In this document: piece by piece, positions 1-11,478 of the stretch | Position numbering within the stretch: the first letter of the stretch is position 1 | Layout: the number at the start of each line of letters is the position of its first letter | Source: Erythrocercus mccallii | Taxonomy: Eukaryota; Chordata; Aves; Passeriformes; Dicruridae | Direction of reading: 5' to 3' | Length of the DNA stretch: 64,000 nucleotides | Assembly: GCA_013397435.1 (NCBI GenBank) | Contig: VZRG01001042.1 | Span: 10,963 to 74,962 of the forward strand | Notes under the pieces: generated by a model | The model's database searches: none | What the model was told of the DNA's origin: nothing | Seen by the model: the letters and a program-made list of their open reading frames with translations, nothing else | Translations under genes and position numbers: made by a program

Positions 1-36
<36 letters not shown>

Positions 37-94
37 ACAGCCACTCAGGCCTTTGCTGCTGCTGCTGCTGCTGCACAGCCACACACGCCTTGTC
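1..94. repeat. Compound (TGC)n trinucleotide repeat
   Basis: Twelve uninterrupted TGC units fill positions 1-36 and seven more fill 54-74. Each tract is followed by nearly the same flank, ACAGCCAC(T/A)CA(G/C)GCCTT. The larger unit of triplet tract plus flank is therefore itself duplicated. The first tract touches the window edge, so its full length is unknown. It lies in intergenic DNA here, with no exon around it that I can support. Confidence 0.9.
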
Positions 95-3000
95 CCAGCC
101 GCACCAGCAGCAGGAATGTTGGGGAAATGTGGGTATGTGCTCAGGAGTCTGGAGACAGGTGATGCACCCACTGCAGTTTGCTTAAGTTCAGCGCATTCCT
201 CCTGTTAGACGGTGGATGGGCTTTCTCTAAACTGGCTGAGGTTCCCAGCAAAGTTGTTTTACTTTAAAAGTTAAGCTCTCTGTAATAGGAGAACTGCATT
301 CTGAAGGATCAGCAGCCTAAGTGCTCATCTAAGCACTTTATTGTACCCTTAACACTGAGAGAACACCCAATACGATTTTCATTTGCATTTTCCCAAAGAT
401 ACAATTCAATCATGCTCAGTCTCAGTTAAAGCAAAGCAAATGTTGGGCAGGAATGGAGAAGCACAATGCAGTGCACACAAGCACTACACAGACTAAATCC
501 TGTTTTTCCCCTGAAAGCCCCCTGGCTTCCCACAGATCCTCCACATCTCTGCTCCCAAATGCTCGGGAGTGTCACAGGAATAAATGCATGAAGACTGCGT
601 GTCCTGAGCTGCAGTGGTAGGTAGGACCATCACATAGAGCAAATGCCTTGCCAGATTTACAGAAAAAAAAAAACTGCACAGAATTGTTCATACGAGAGAA
701 GCTGGGCTCATTTAACTTCAAACAACATCTAAGTGAGTTGACCACCCATTTCCTCCTGAGGCACAAGGACCTTGCTGGCCAAACACAAGTTTACGTCTGA
801 GCCAGCCATCCACATTCCCAGGTGTCAAAGTCAGGACATGGGATCCAGCAGCTGTCCAATACAGAGCCCATCATGCTCTGCACAAACACACAATAGGACA
901 TGAGCATTGACATAAATATGCTCCTATTTTGCTGGAATGACACTGGGCTGCCAGTGACAGATGCCAGGGGGAGCCCTGCAGACCCAGGGACTAGCACAAG
1001 AGGATGCTCTAGGTGGGAGGCAGCCTCATGGTTTCAGTGCAGTGCTTGGCAGCAATTTGGGTAAAAATGTTAAATTCACCCCAAATTTTTAAGTCTGTTT
1101 CAGTATAGAAAAATCTCTTCAGACTGAATAACAAATAATGTTTTAATAACCAATCCACCTTTTGTGCTCAGTCACCAGCCTCCCTATTTACCCCAGACAT
1201 CCTCCCTGTCTACTCAACCCTGCTCTTAACTTTTGCTGTAGGATTTTGAATCTGCACTTGGAAATTTTATTTTACCATCTTTATTTCCCACCTTCCTTTC
1301 CTTTCTCATGTAATTGATACCATGGATGAAAACATTGTGATGCTCCATGGAGCTGTTGTGAAACCAAAAGCTCTCTGGCTTAGAGAGGCTTAGGAGGCTT
1401 CCTCAGCAAGCTTTGTCAGCTCCCCTGGTCCCAGGAAAGTAAAGCTGGGTCGAGTCAACAGCACAGCTTGTGACAGTACAAAGCATCCCTCTCTGGGGAT
1501 AAACAAGTTATTTGCATGCTTTTTCACTCTTCACCATCGTGCTTTCCAGCCACTGTAAACAGTAAAACAAAGCCACGCTTCATCCTGCTGGCCAGAGGCC
1601 TCCATCTTCTGAGGGTGCAATGACAAACAACAGGCAAGTGAATTCTCTCCTAAATATGAACAAAACAATGATTCAGCCCAGTTGGGTTTTTATTTTCTGC
1701 ATGTGTGTAAAAATTAACCTGCCAGATTAGGAAGGTATAAATATTATGTGGGTCCATGGCTGTGTGCAGCACCTGGAGCTGTGTTTGGGGGAAGCTGGAG
1801 CTCACACACCCCCAGCAGTGGGACCTCTCCCCTGGCCAGGTCAGAGCTGGAAAACACCTGCAGTGCCATGACACCTGAGGGACTTGCTAACAAACACAGT
1901 GCTGCTTGCATCCATCCTTGCAAAATCAAACACCTGAAATGCACTTTCAGGCTTCAATCTCTGGCTGTGGCAGCCCAGCTCCTGCCCCAGGGCACAGTCC
2001 CTGGTGCTGCCTGCCAGCTGGGAGCACTCCAGGGCTGCGGTGCACAGCCAACAAATGCTGCCCTTCCAGGGATGCTGCAGAGACAGTCTGCGTGCACACA
2101 TCCCATTTAAACACTGACTTTCTGCCTGGGCAGCACCTGTTTGGATAACGTTCCTTAAGGCCCAGATTTCATTAAATTTAACCATTAATATTTCTAAAAT
2201 GAACTTTATAATTTTCTATCTGTTCAGTTCCTTCATTTTAGCTCCTGAGGATAGAATGGGCCTTTTATTCGTTTATTCTTTTATTTTTTTTTATTATTTT
2301 ATTTTTCCCTACTGCAGTATTAACCCCAAGAAAGAGCAGAAACCAGAAGGAGCGTGGAGGAACGTGACCCTCAAAAACATCAAATGTCCTCCAAAGCCCC
2401 TTTCAATATCAGCCAGATTTGCAGCCTGAACCTGAACAAAATAAAACCCCTCTGCACCATGTAGGAGGAACATCAGCTGGCCAAAGGGAGGGGGAGGAAA
2501 AGGGCCACATTTCTGCAGCTGTGTTTGCGAGGTAGCTTTGCTAATGATCATTTAATCCACAGCCCCACTGGTCTGGCTGTGTCTGGTGGCACTGAGTGCC
2601 CTTTCAAAAGCTGCTGTCTCATTGCAGGCCTCAGACTCTCCAGCCCTGCAGCGGGCTGCAGTGAGGACAACCTGCCCTTCCAAAGCTCCAGGGGAGGCAG
2701 AGGAAGGGCCCAAAGCCCTGCCCAAGAGGCAGGAGGGAGCACACTTGGGCTGCCCCTTGTCAGCAGGGCAGTGGCTCTGATAAAGGCATCCTGACAAATG
2801 AGAGTCTCTGGCCTTTCATTGCCTCTCAAAGTGTGATGGCAGAGCCATCCTGCACCAAAGAGAGGGGGCGAGAGATGCAGACCTTTGAGTTAGGTACACC
2901 TAAATCTCTCCCTCATGGGGAGCCCCGTGAAGAAGATCAAAGGGCTTCTGACCTCGAACAGCGAGGCATCACCTGAAAGGGAAAAAAAAAAAAGACACTT

Positions 3001-6000
3001 AACTTTCTAAACAAATTCAAAGTCAAACTACTGGTGGCAGAACATGCTGCTCTCTGCCTACCCTATTTCAAGGCTTGGCTGCGAGTCAGTGGTGTTTGAG
3101 CTGCAGCCAGCTGTGCCTGTCCAAGAGGATCCCTGGGGAGCCTGAGCCTGGCAGCTTTCTGCCCACGCCTCTGCAGTGTCCTGATCTCTGTGAGACAGGG
3201 TGGATGCTGTGCTGCACACTGCAAGTCATGGCTGAGTCTCCCCAAAAAAACCAGCACCTTCTCTCAGACTGCCCAGCTCAGCTGGTGTGGTTCCCCCTCT
3301 CCTCCCCAGGCAAAGGCAGCGTTCCTGAGGGCAGCTGCCAAGGAAACGTCCTGCATCCATCACAGGAGAGCTTCATTCTCCTTCCTCAGCAGCCTCAGTC
3401 AAAAGTGCTGTGCCTTGACCAAGCCCCAACAACAGCAACTGTGTCAGCCCCAAGCCATGGGCAAAGGTTCATCATCCTAACACTGAAATACAAGACCAGT
3501 TAACGGGCCCTGTTCACTCTGGGGCTCTTTCCGAGGGAAGGTACCTCAGAATCCTGAGGAGCAGGATTGGCTCATCTCAGTGTGATGGCCCTGTCACCAG
3601 GAACATCACCGAGTCCAGACAAGCTTCAGGTGGTGAAAACTGTAATGCAGCACAAGGACTTTCTTTTTGACCTTCAATTCTCCCTTTTGCTGAGATACAT
3701 CACTGTATTCTCACAGCTTGAGCAGTTCCTTTGCTGGATCCATTTTTGACGTGTAATGTTTTTGCCCGAACTCCATTTCCTTCCTTCCAAAGCACTAAGA
3801 TTTGCTTATGACTCAGCCTCAATAAAACACACAGCAAGGACCATCAAAATGTATGTGCAATGCAGGGATAAAATCCACAGGCTACATTCTTTGGGCTAGA
3901 ATCTCCACTGCCCTTTATTTCCCCTCAAAAAGAAAATTAACTCACACTAGGTCTCGGTGCAAAGTAAATCTACCAGCAAAAGAGAAGTTTTAAAGGGAAT
4001 CTATCTCCATGTGATAAATAAAGTGATAGATGGGACTGCAGAGGCTGTGACAGCCCTGGAAAGCCCAGGCTCCCAAGCCTGTACAGGACTCAGAGCAGCA
4101 CTGCTCCCCAGCCATCCTCTGCCTGAACAGAGATCCCACCAGCTCCGAGGAAATCACTTGCTGAGGAGCGTGGGAGGAAAGCAGAGAAAGAAGCCACGGG
4201 GATTTTTTTCTAGTTTAGCATTCACAAATTTGAAAAGAGCATTTCAGGCAAAGCCTCGTTTATTCTCAATGAAGATGGAGAGGCTGTGGTTTCTCCCTGT
4301 TGGTGTTTGAGAACTGGCCCCAGGGTCTACCTGGTTGTGAGCCAGAGCTCTTCAAGTTCTCTTGGCACAGAATGGCCTTGAAGAGCTTTGCTCTTTACCC
4401 CAGTGCACGAGAAGGGAGTAGGGAGGTAACTCTGAGGGAGGTAGATGGCATTATCTGTCCTGTACAGGGGTGGAGACTGAGACTCAGCATCCTGTATTAA
4501 TCCACCAGTTTCAAAAGTCTCTCATGATATGCATTTGAAATCTGATCCTAAATTCTTTGAAGTTATGCTTTTCACTAAATTTAGTGGAATTCACACAGTC
4601 TCTAATCTCTCTGGTTTTCTTTTTAAGCAGCCACTTGCTTTCATAAGACAGACATCCAGGCACCCAGTGTTCTCTAACAACAATAAAGCTTGTAAGAGTC
4701 CAAGCACAAGAACAGAGTGGGGGAAATAAAGGGAAATTATAGACCAAAAAAAAAACCAACCAAGAAACCCCCCCACCAAACAAGTAATTCTATTTTCTAA
4801 TAAGAAATAAAAATATGGCCACTTTGCATAAACTCACTTCTAGGGATTGAGCCCAGACAGCCAAAAAGTATCTTTAAAGTGCATGAAATCTGTTTTTACA
4901 GATGTGAACTAAGAGGCTTATGGAAAAAGATCCATTAAAAAAATCTCTTCTTTAAAGTTTCAGTATGACATGCAGCACAACTTAAGGGTTACTTAGACAT
5001 GCTTTCAGGCAGCAATACCCTTGTGTGACACCAAGTGAGCTGAGGATAATTGTAATGAAACAGCCTCTATGACACCAGCTTTCCTTTCCTATCAGCAATC
5101 CTGCAGGATGCTGGTAACACAGCTCAATTATGTAAGAAAGAACCACAGATTTTTGGGAAGAACTTTGGAGTGGTGCTCCACTGGAATAACAGGTGCAGTT
5201 CAGCACCTGTTGTACAGAACTCATTTCTGTGTCTGAAACAGAAAATCACAAGTGAACAATGCATTTCAGGCTGCAGTAACCTGCTCTCGGGTCTGGGGGG
5301 AACAGGGAAGCACTTCTTGAAATGAGGAGAATAAACCACCCTACAAACCCTTATTCCAGCTGTGAATTCTGACTTGCTCAGATTTACACCAGCTGAGATT
5401 CTGTCCCAGAGACTGGCAGAAAATGAGTTATCAGTGACAACAGATGGAAGGACAGGACAGGGGCAGGGCTGAAAGACCTTTCCAGAGCAATTCTTTTCCT
5501 TTCCTGTAAAAGCTGTAGCGTAGATCTTCAGTAGAGGTCCTTTGATTCCTATTGAGCTCTGCTTGACCCTTTCTTAAGGTCTTGTATCCATGGTCTAATG
5601 TGACAAAAATCTGCCAGAGGCAGGATAACCAGTCTTTTGTTTCCTTTTTTTCCCCTTTTCCCTTGCTTATGGATTATGGCTTAGTTTGCCATTGTTAAGC
5701 TTAGTTAAATTTACTGGAACCAGAATTTACCCCACATGCTCACTGTGATGAGAGTCTGGTTTCCTTTGCATTAAAACTCCATGAAATTTAGATGTTTTAT
5801 AAATGAAGAAGCTTTCCTGCTCTACCTCCATTTACATAATTACCATCCCGTTCAGAGTTAGATAAACCAGGAACATCTCAATGTGTAATTTCGAAAGGCA
5901 AACCCGAGTATTTAATCCACCAGTTTCAGAGTTGTTCCCGAGATCCTGGTGAGCTTCTCCGTGGCCAGCAGGTGACAGTCTCAGCAACAGAAACCCTGAG

Positions 6001-9000
6001 CACATCACGAAGAGGGGATTGTTCAATCGTCTGCGAGGATACAAACGTTATTTTTTCGGTTTTAGAGACACAGACAGTCCACAGGAGGGGCAATATTTTT
6101 CACCAAACATGCCACTAAAGAGGAAGGCCAGAAAAAATTCTGGCTAAGGGTATTAATGACACTGCATTCAAGGGATACCAGCACCATTCTTAGCAGCATT
6201 CAGAAAAATCCCTTTACACCTCAGCGTAGGTGTGAAACCAGCAGGTGCAAATAAAAGCACTTATAAATCAAGCCCATTGGAAGCATAAGTGCATTCAAGG
6301 GTGGCACAGTTACACTGGCTGATATCTTTAATGTCTCAAGGAGGGAACAGGATGCAGAGAATCCCTGTGTGCATTGTAGGTGACTGTAACAGTTCCCTGC
6401 AGCAGTCACCCCAAGAAACCCCACTGCACCCAGCACCATCCACAGCTACACACCAGAAGGAAGCTCAAGGTTCTCCAGCAGAAGTTGCTGTTCTTGGCCA
6501 GGGTCACTATCTCCCCAACACATTCAGTTTTAAGGAAGTTTTCTTATGCTCAGAACAGAAAGCCACAAATCATTTGCTTGATCAAATTCATTTTAATACA
6601 ATTGGGACTTTGTCTGTGCAAAGGTCAAGTATAAAATTTTTAAATCTAAATGGTTTGGCCAGTATGAGATTTATCTAGTCAGAGCCTCAGAGAGGCTATA
6701 GCAATAACTCAATATACTAGAGATGTGCTGATTTAAATGTGAATCTCTGGGGGTTTTCCTTGTGAAATGAATATTTGAAGGTGTGCAAATTCCCAGTCAT
6801 AAGGATTTTAATCACGTGCCTGGTGTCACAGACCATTTTGATTCAAATTGTGATTTAAATGAATTCTACCAGCTGTATTAAATCATAAAACTTGTCCATG
6901 TTTCTCTACAATTTAAAGAAAGCATTTATCCATTACTGGTGTGATAAAGGAATGTGTTGAGAAAACAAATAAATATCATATTGACTGCACTGTAAATCTC
7001 ACCTGCATGGCTGCTCCCTTGTCCTGGTGTTCAGAGCTGTGCCTGGTAGGTGGAGGAGACTCACTGCCCTCCCTGTATGTCCAAGTAAGTGATGGGCTGA
7101 GCCACAGGACAGGTTGCATTTATTATCAAATAGAAAAGGAATTATTAGTAGGTGCAATGCTGTAAAGTGTGTCCTTACCTTGGTTTGTTTAATGCAAACT
7201 GAAAAAACAGGTATAATTTGGATTTGAAGTGGATGTGACATCTAACACTATGGCCATTTACCCACACTTTCTGTCCTTTCTTTTGAGCCATGGATAGATG
7301 TTTTTCCAGATTATGTTTCTCCATAATGTTTCTATAATTCTTTCTTTCTCTATCCTCAGTGCATCCGTCTCCTTCCTGTCACCCATCTTTTTCTTTATAG
7401 TGATTTCAAGATTCTCCTTTCATTTCCCCTTCTCCTCACTAACCCCATTTGGTGACTCAGACCCATTTCACAGAACACTGTGGAGAGCAGACTTTGCCCT
7501 GGGCAGTGCCAGGAGCAACGTGTGAACCCTCTGCAGTAACAGAGAATCCATCTCACCCTGGTCACAGAGATCTCACTGTCTCCTTGATGCTGCCAACCAA
7601 CGGGAGCACTAGGATTTGTATCCTGCCCTGAGAAAAAGCAGGGCAAGTATTAGGCAAACTAAGCACGCTGCAGGGATCTGTGTAATGAAAAGTACCTCTG
7701 CTCGGGGGTCAGAAATGGTGTGAATCTACCACACACCATTGCCAGGGGCAAATTCACCTGGCATCTCCTTATTCTCTTCTGTCATATTCATTATTGTGGC
7801 ATCTCAGCACCTAGGAACAGACACCAGAGCCTGGCCACCCCACGATTAAGGCACAGAGTCTGTCTCAGGGCAATCTAAAGTGATTTACACAGGGCTGGCT
7901 CCCCCCTGTGCTGTGCAGCCCAGTCTGTGCCTGGGGCCTCTGCACGCTCCCTAATGCAAACAGAGTAATGCAGACTTAATGATCGCTGTCATTTCCATGT
8001 GCCTACTGCTGATCTCTTAATGAAATATTCCACTTAAATTGCACTGGCACAAGCACAGTTTCATGCTGGCAGGAGCTGTAAAACCGGAGTACCCAGTGAA
8101 AAGGTTCTGCAGTACAAAGGAAGGCTGGTAGTGAAACACTGCTCCACTGTTTTTGTGCCTGCTCCTGCAATAAACACAACACCTGCCAGGCTTTCTGAAG
8201 GGTAAGAGGAGAACAGAGGATGGAAATTGCCTTTATCTCAGGTTGGGACACAGGAAAACCAGCTGAAATGAGGATGACAGTCTGTGGGGATATGGATCTG
8301 GCATTCACGGATGGTGAGTGGTGTCTGCTCAGTGCTGCTGTAACAGCCTTGCTCCCTCCTGTCAAATCCTGCTGGGAGCACAGATGCAGAAGGGAAACAT
8401 TGGGAACATGCAGCACCACACAGACTCTTTGTTTACCTATTGCCATAAGCAGTAAACCAAATATTGGTGCAGGGAAGGCTCAAAGTCTGTTCAATGACCA
8501 AATGTGTGTTGTAGGAAATAGGAGGAGTAAAATTATTGAAAAGCAGTGGGGTTTTAAAAAGTTGACCATACTGTACACTCAGTCTAAAACAAAGACAAAT
8601 AGATACCATACATGTTCTTCACTATTCCAGAGATGAACAAATGCATAGAGCTCACCTTTCTTTAGGCCATCAGCTCTTGCAGAATTCCATGGCATAAGTG
8701 GAGGTCTCTAAATTTTGCCTCTGCTTTGGCCTTGCACACCTCACCCCTTCCCCAGTCTCCTCTAGGCACTAATCACATGCAAGCAGGTGCTGGCTACAGG
8801 CACTGCAGGGTCCCAGGAACTGATGTAGGAGTAGAGATCTGAAATCAGGGAATTCACAGAGCCTGCCTGGGTCACAGCACCCACTCATTCCTTCTACCTG
8901 CTCAGTCATGGTGAGGAAATACTGAAGGTGCTGAGTTTGTGGTTGACTGATAGAAATACTTTTCCCCTAAATAAAAGCCTATTTTAAGAGCATATTTTTC

Positions 9001-10136
9001 AAAGCTAACTTTGGGTGGAAAGTAATGCAACAGGAGCTGTGATTTAGTCCTGCTACTCCCCCAAGTCCTGTAATTTCCTGGATGACTCGGAGTCCTGTCC
9101 TACACTTTATCATGGTAGCTAACACTAAAAACTGCTTCAGCGGGAGAGATATCAGCCCTATTCAGTACACATCCACTAGTAATGGTTGAGAGGGGCATTA
9201 TCTTCCCCGTTCTATCAGTACAAGGCAAACAGGGGAGGCCGTTTCCTTCAGGGAACCAGGGCTGTGTTAGAGACACAGGAAGAAGGGAACAATGCCCAAG
9301 ATTTGCATTTGCTGAAGGGCTCAGTACATTGCTCCCTTGTGAGCCGGCCAAGACCGACAGCACATGAATCCTTGTGATTCATCCTTCCCCCTGGTCTACC
9401 TCTCTGTATCCAGCACAGCACAGAGAACTCTGTGTGTTTATTTATACACAAAAAGGTCTTTACTTGCTACTGTAGTATTTGGGTGCTTGGCTCAGGCTCC
9501 CAAGATGGAGCAGGGGTACAGACTGATCTGTTGAATCAGTATTTTCCACTTTTCTGCCAGACTTCTGAGTGACCTTGGGCAGTTTACAGCAACTTCGCCT
9601 CTCACCGGCTCAATAACTGTAAAATTATCCTCCTTAACTTTGAATGGAGCATAGCTGCCAGCTGATGCAAGGGCAGGGTATGTAGTTTACATGTGACTCA
9701 AATAAGACCAGTGCCTAAAACCTGAAAGCAGCAAGATAGAGAAATTGAGAAAGAAAAGAGCAGAAATGTGAAATTGTTTCTCTGCCTCACCTTATCTTTG
9801 CCTGCTGCCCTTCCTAAACACAGGCAATTACAGTGCAACCCCACCATCCAATTTACTCGATGTCAGCCATGCTGAGAAGTTCAGGTTACCCCGCAAGGCA
9901 TCATAAATGACAGGTAAATAAGCCCACGCATGTCAGGAAGAGTCTCTTTAAAGGTTACAGTTCTGCTGTGCTGACGAATGCATGTTTCAGGGCAGATATT
10001 TCCCTTTGGAAGGCTCTGGATACGGGAACCTGGCAAGAAGGGCAGGTGTTCAGGAAGGACACATCCTGGGCACTCCCTGCTGCTGATGCCATGTCAGCCG
10101 TGCCTGCCTGGACTGTCCTTAGTGGTTTAAGTGGAA
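95..10136. other. Intergenic 5' flank of GPRC5B, no gene seen
   Basis: No reading frame here has convincing coding character, splice-site support or a recognisable protein. The longest frames (for example 3075-3503 on + and 8003-8446 on -) are under 150 codons, overlap frames on the other strand and resemble nothing I know. The region is of mixed base composition with short homopolymer runs. In human the gene on this side of GPRC5B is GPR139; nothing of it is visible here. Enhancers for GPRC5B may lie here, but nothing in the sequence alone identifies them. Confidence 0.6.
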
Positions 10137-10277
10137 GCATAGCCCAGGGATGCAGGGGTGCATAGCCCAGGGATGCAGGGGTGCATAGCCCAGGGATGCA
10201 GGGGGGCATCCCCTGCAGCCCAGGGATGCAGGGGTGCATAGCCCAGGGATGCAGGGGGGCACAGCCCAGGGATGCAT
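10137..10277. repeat. Minisatellite, 23-bp unit, about six copies
   Basis: The unit is close to GCATAGCCCAGGGATGCAGG plus GGT. Perfect copies occupy 10137-10159 and 10160-10182. A copy with a longer G run follows at 10183-10206. A short interruption (CATCCCCTGCA) comes next, then two more copies to about 10258, and a diverged final copy ends near 10277. The G runs (4-6 G) recur with regular spacing. The array lies about 0.5 kb upstream of the GPRC5B CpG island. Confidence 0.93.
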
Positions 10278-10949
10278 AACCTGGTGAGGCTGCCAGTCAC
10301 GGATGTGTCAGGCAGATGGACTCTAAGCTGTTGAAAAGGCTCATGAGTTTCTGCTGCTCATGAACATCTATACAGAAGCTACAAATAACTGCTCCTGGAG
10401 TTTGTAGAAAGCCCTAAGGGTTATGACAGTCTAAGGGTTGAACTGTGGAGAAGCTGAAGAGCAGGACACGAGCTGCGCAGTGGGGGTAGGAGGCAGACAC
10501 GGAGCAGTGCCCAGCACTGCCTTTGCAGCACCTCCCGCGCTCGCAGGGGTGATCCTGCGTGTGAAGTGTCACTTGCTCCGTACACAGTGTGCTCCTTTCC
10601 AAGTGTTTCTTTAGCTGTTGTCTCCGGCTGTGGCAGGTCGGAAGCTGCATCTGGAGGTTTGAATGTATCCCTTTCAAAATCCCTCATTGTCAGAGGGCTG
10701 AAAACCTCTGAAGCTGCCCATAGGTGTGTGCACGCCCAGGCAGCCTGCCCGGGAGGGGGTTCCCAACCCAGCTCTCGCACTCATTAGCGGGGACAGGAGC
10801 AGGCAGGAACGCCGTCCGTGTGCCTGCTGCCGCCCCGCGCTGTGTCCTGCCCCGTGTCACCTGAGCACGTAGGGCTGCGGCCATGCCGCTGTCCCCCTGA
10901 GCGATACGTGCCCGGCCGCACACGCAGCGCCGTGTGGGAGTGTGAGGAT

Positions 10950-11018
10950 GTGGCAGAGTGTTTGAGGGTGAGTGTGTGAGTGTGTGAGCAGTGTGAGTGT
11001 GTGAGCAGTGAGTGTAAG
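10950..11018. repeat. Imperfect GTGTGAG repeat
   Basis: A short degenerate stretch of GTGTGAGTGTGTGAGCA-type units with two or three imperfect copies lies at the left edge of the CpG island. The complementary strand reads as CACACTC repeats. It is a simple-sequence tract with no coding support. Confidence 0.7.
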
Positions 11019-11152
11019 CGTGCACCCAAGCCCTCACCGTGCCCTCTCCCCTGGGAGCCGGGCAGCTCGGCGCGGCCAGAGCGCCCCGGCGCTGTGCGGT
11101 GCCCTGTCCCCGCCCCCGGGGTACCCCTGCCCCGCCGGGCCGGGCAGTGCCG

Positions 11153-11382
11153 NNNNNNNNNNNNNNNNNNNNNNNNNNNNNNNNNNNNNNNNNNNNNNNN
11201 NNNNNNNNNNNNNNNNNNNNNNNNNNNNNNNNNNNNNNNNNNNNNNNNNNNNNNNNNNNNNNNNNNNNNNNNNNNNNNNNNNNNNNNNNNNNNNNNNNNN
11301 NNNNNNNNNNNNNNNNNNNNNNNNNNNNNNNNNNNNNNNNNNNNNNNNNNNNNNNNNNNNNNNNNNNNNNNNNNNNNNNNNN
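11153..11382. other. Assembly gap, 230 N
   Basis: Positions 11153-11382 are all N. The flanks are extremely GC-rich on both sides (CCGGGCAGTGCCG on the left, CGCCGCGGAGCCGCCGCGCC on the right). That suggests sequencing dropout in the core of a CpG island. The missing piece probably holds the core promoter and much of exon 1 of GPRC5B. The real gap length may differ from 230. Confidence 0.98.
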
Positions 11383-11478
11383 CGCCGCGGAGCCGCCGCG
11401 CCGCCGGAGCCGGGATGTGACTTGCGGAGGGCTGGCGGACACAGCTGCCCCGCCGCCCTCGGCCGCGGCAGACAGCGG
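11383..11478 (+). other. GPRC5B: Probable noncoding exon 1 of GPRC5B (5' end in gap)
   Basis: This is inferred from a strong splice donor, GACAGCGG then GTGAGCC at 11479, at the right place for a CpG-island first exon. Joined to exon 2 at 17403, the GPRC5B frame reads back through 11421-11478 without a Met and meets an in-frame TGA at 11418-11420. With this exon 1 the first usable start is therefore the ATG at 17411. The human protein, as I recall it, begins eight residues further upstream. The assignment rests only on splice-site appearance and position. Another first exon within the gap is possible. Confidence 0.5.

Noticed and set aside
8003..8636. Overlapping open frames of 147 codons (-) and 138 codons (+)
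   Set aside because: Both begin with ATG, but they overlap on opposite strands, match nothing I recognise, and have no splice or conservation support. Frames of this length arise by chance in 10 kb of GC-moderate intergenic DNA.
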